Below are positions 3,536 through 5,697 of a DNA stretch of 5,697 bases, piece after piece. The DNA comes from Akkermansiaceae bacterium (lineage in GTDB: Bacteria; Verrucomicrobiota; Verrucomicrobiia; Verrucomicrobiales; Akkermansiaceae): positions 1-5,697 of the forward strand of contig JALZVD010000228.1 in assembly GCA_023300205.1 (NCBI GenBank), written 5' to 3'. How positions within the stretch are numbered: the stretch's first letter is position 1; each line of letters begins with the position of its first letter. Under the pieces are notes generated by a model that was given only the letters and a program-made list of their open reading frames with translations, ran no database searches and was not told the origin of the DNA. Position numbers and translations under genes: made by a program.

Positions 3536-5697
3536 ATGTCCGACACCTATTTTGGCGGCAAGTCTGCATTCGATGGGAAACAATTTGCTCTTCAAGCGAC
3601 CAGTTTCAAAGAATGTGTTGACCGCTACATTAACGTCCCGGTAGTCCTTCGAGTGACCCGAGGCGAGTATCAAAAACTCGATATTGCCACGCAAAAGCAA
3701 TACAAGGACGGCCCTTTTTTGACCGCCTGTTCTTTTGACCCCGAGACCAGCCATCGGAAGGACGAACACGCCCTCAAAATCAAGCTAGCATGTCTCGACT
3801 TTGACTCCCCGACTGAGAAGGAACGGGACAACGGGTATATTGACTACGCTTCAGACTTCGCAGAGGATTTCAAAGCCCTCCACGAAGCCCTTCACCCTTT
3901 CAATTACGTTGTCTATTCCACTGCGAGTTCGACGCCGCAGAAGCCCCGCTTCCGCATCATGGTAGATGTAGACAGTCTGCCCAAAGGGATCTATCGAAAA
4001 GTCATCAAAGCCCTCGCCCGAAAGCTCGGCGTTCTCTGCGATAAGTGGTCCGGGTTCAAAGAATCCAAGGTTGTCTCTCAACCGATGTATCGCCCCAACC
4101 AATTTCAAGGCGAAGACTTCATTGCCGTTATCAGCTCCAGGACTTCGGGAGTCCCTTTCGATGAGTTCGACATCCCTGAAGACATCGACGAAGAGTTTGC
4201 AGATGTTACTGGGCTCGCCTTTGAGGGGGCCGACGACTACCAAGCTACCTCTATTGCCCACCTCCCCATTCTCGGCCTCACGCTCGACCAAGCAGCGGAC
4301 GCCTTGATGAGCATCGACCCCGATGCGTCCTACATGACTTGGTTCAAAATCCTCACAGCTTTGAAACATCAGTTTCGAGGGGAAGAGGCAGACTACGCCT
4401 ACGAAATGTTCGACCAGTGGTCGGCGGAGGGCAGTAAATACAAAGGCTCCGATGAGACAGCGGCAAAATGGAAGTCCGCGACACCTGAAGTCAAAGGCAA
4501 GATCCCTGTCACCATTCGTTCTCTTTTCAAGATTGCGATTGATGAAGGTTGGGACAGCAACCCGATGGCCGCTGAATTCCAACTCGATCTTGAAACGTGG
4601 ATGGTGCAAGCCGAAGTCACGGACTTGATGAGCGAAGGCCCCGAGAAGATTGCAGCTCTGCCTTTTATCAATCCTATCGTTGAGGATAGCCTCATCATCA
4701 AATTAAAGGACGCCATCAAAGCCCAAGGAGGTGCTACTATTGAGAAGACGACCATCCGAAAAGCTGTCCGGTCGGAGCGTCGTCGAAGCCTTTCTGAGGT
4801 ATCGGAAGAGAACATGCCTCAGTGGCTCCGGCCTTGGGTCTTCGTCTCTCCAGAGAACTGCTTCAGGAACATGGGCAACGGCCTTGTGCTGCCCGTGGCG
4901 GCGTTCAACAACACCTACGCCAAAGAGTTGCTCAAGGACGACGATGACGGAATCGGCAAGCCTTCAATGGCTCCCTCGGACTACGCCTTAAACGTCATTC
5001 AGACCAAGCGGGTCGAGGGAGTCCTCTACGATCCTCGCCAAAACGGCACCGAGCCGTTTTTCACTTACCAAGGGCTCCTTTGTTTCAACGAATTCTTGCC
5101 TTCGTCGGTGCCCTCTTCGGTGCCGCACAACGCCAAAAAAGCAAAGCGCATTTTCCGCGAGCTTCTTCTCACCCTCACTGGTAAAGAGGAGTATGTAGAA
5201 ATGCTTTGGGACTACTTCGCTTGGTGGGTCCAGAACCCCGGCCACAAGATCAAGTGGTCGCCCCTCATCCAATCGGCCCAAGGGGGCGGTAAGTCTATGC
5301 TGGGCGACATCATGCAAGCTATCTTCGGCTTCGCTAACACCAAGATTGTAGAGCCTGGGTCTATCACCAGTGACTTCAACGACTGGGCTGTAGGTTGCAC
5401 CGCTCTCGTTGTGGAAGAGATGTTCGTCCCCGGGCACGACCGGATGAGGGCCATGAACTCGATGAAAACACTGGTGACGAACGAGACCATCTCAGGCCGC
5501 ATCAAGAACGAGAGCATGAGAGTCATGCTCAACACTACCAATGTTGTGTTCTTCACGAACTTCCACTCAGCTCTATTCATGGAGGAGTCAGATCGACGCT
5601 TCATGGTGATAGAGTCCCCTCTCCAAACGAAGGCCGACGTTGCCGAAGTGAACGCGACAGGTTTTTGGAACAAAGCTGCCCGTCTCAAAGGGGACCT
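3536..5697 (+). CDS. Primase-helicase: AEP-like + PriCT-2 + SF3 helicase, 3' end missing
   Basis: From ATG 3536 the frame stays open to the window end (720 full codons), so the C-terminus is lost. Its likely job is to unwind and prime DNA at the phage replication fork. The N-terminal third resembles an archaeo-eukaryotic primase: LACLDFDSP with D88 and D90 as the metal-binding pair, VVYSTASSTPQKPRFRI (125-141), and CDKW (D169) followed by SQPMYRPN (181-188). Residues about 250-339 (from LDQAADAL to the IAIDEGW end, with YMTWFKILTALKHQF and FDQWSAEGSKY inside) match the PriCT-2 domain. The C-terminal part is a superfamily 3 / D5-like ATPase (DUF5906-like): Walker A SAQGGGKS (580-587), Walker B ALVVEEM (623-629), and the sensor region NVVFFTNFHSAL (669-680) followed by DRRF (686-689). 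No Shine-Dalgarno is present. It is the same domain order as in many phage and plasmid primase-helicases. Confidence 0.95.
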   Translation, partial: MSDTYFGGKSAFDGKQFALQATSFKECVDRYINVPVVLRVTRGEYQKLDIATQKQYKDGPFLTACSFDPETSHRKDEHALKIKLACLDFDSPTEKERDNGYIDYASDFAEDFKALHEALHPFNYVVYSTASSTPQKPRFRIMVDVDSLPKGIYRKVIKALARKLGVLCDKWSGFKESKVVSQPMYRPNQFQGEDFIAVISSRTSGVPFDEFDIPEDIDEEFADVTGLAFEGADDYQATSIAHLPILGLTLDQAADALMSIDPDASYMTWFKILTALKHQFRGEEADYAYEMFDQWSAEGSKYKGSDETAAKWKSATPEVKGKIPVTIRSLFKIAIDEGWDSNPMAAEFQLDLETWMVQAEVTDLMSEGPEKIAALPFINPIVEDSLIIKLKDAIKAQGGATIEKTTIRKAVRSERRRSLSEVSEENMPQWLRPWVFVSPENCFRNMGNGLVLPVAAFNNTYAKELLKDDDDGIGKPSMAPSDYALNVIQTKRVEGVLYDPRQNGTEPFFTYQGLLCFNEFLPSSVPSSVPHNAKKAKRIFRELLLTLTGKEEYVEMLWDYFAWWVQNPGHKIKWSPLIQSAQGGGKSMLGDIMQAIFGFANTKIVEPGSITSDFNDWAVGCTALVVEEMFVPGHDRMRAMNSMKTLVTNETISGRIKNESMRVMLNTTNVVFFTNFHSALFMEESDRRFMVIESPLQTKADVAEVNATGFWNKAARLKGD

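Noticed and set aside
3851..5688. Several antisense open frames (252, 138, 149 and 158 aa) opposite the primase-helicase
   Set aside because: The + strand shows Walker A, Walker B, PriCT-2 and primase motifs over the same span; the antisense frames overlap each other and have no recognisable domain or start signal.
1..5697. CRISPR arrays, insertion sequences, attachment sites or a replication origin
   Set aside because: I found no regularly spaced repeats, no transposase-like protein, no integrase and no cluster of iterons.

Overview
The window looks like a piece of the early or replication region of a tailed bacteriophage (or a closely related replicating element). All eight supported genes lie on the + strand. 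They are tightly packed, with gaps of 1 to 15 bases or a short overlap, except for two spacers (241-316 and 3126-3292). The mix of many small unrecognised proteins, a flavin-dependent thymidylate synthase, a small helix-turn-helix protein and a giant primase-helicase is typical of phage nucleotide-metabolism and replication modules. No structural, lysis or integration gene is visible. The host cannot be named. Most start codons lack a Shine-Dalgarno sequence, which would fit a host that relies little on it (Bacteroidota, for example), but that is inference.

Layout. 1-240 is the tail end of a charged protein of unknown function. 241-316 is a short spacer. 317-1917 holds three unrecognised genes (353, 116 and about 70 aa), the last two overlapping by 26 bases. 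1933-2826 encodes a ThyX-type thymidylate synthase whose conserved motifs are in circularly permuted order. 2829-3125 encodes a 98-aa protein resembling the NMN-binding Ia domain of NAD-dependent DNA ligase. 3126-3292 is the main regulatory spacer: a promoter-like sequence, a structured stretch, a strong rho-independent terminator, then a second promoter-like sequence. 3293-3523 encodes a small helix-turn-helix protein. 3536-5697, cut by the window end, is the largest gene: an archaeo-eukaryotic-type primase region, a PriCT-2 domain and a superfamily 3 helicase ATPase in one chain.

How they may work together (inference): ThyX would supply dTMP for phage DNA synthesis and the primase-helicase would open and prime the replication fork. 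The helix-turn-helix protein sits just after the terminator and just before the primase-helicase, so it is the obvious candidate regulator of that switch point. The terminator probably ends the thyX transcript, and the replication genes likely start from their own promoter downstream of it.

Most unusual points: the permuted ThyX; a promoter-terminator pair with no gene between (possible small RNA); the HTH gene and primase gene lying in the same reading frame with a single TAG between them; and the stand-alone ligase-Ia-like protein.
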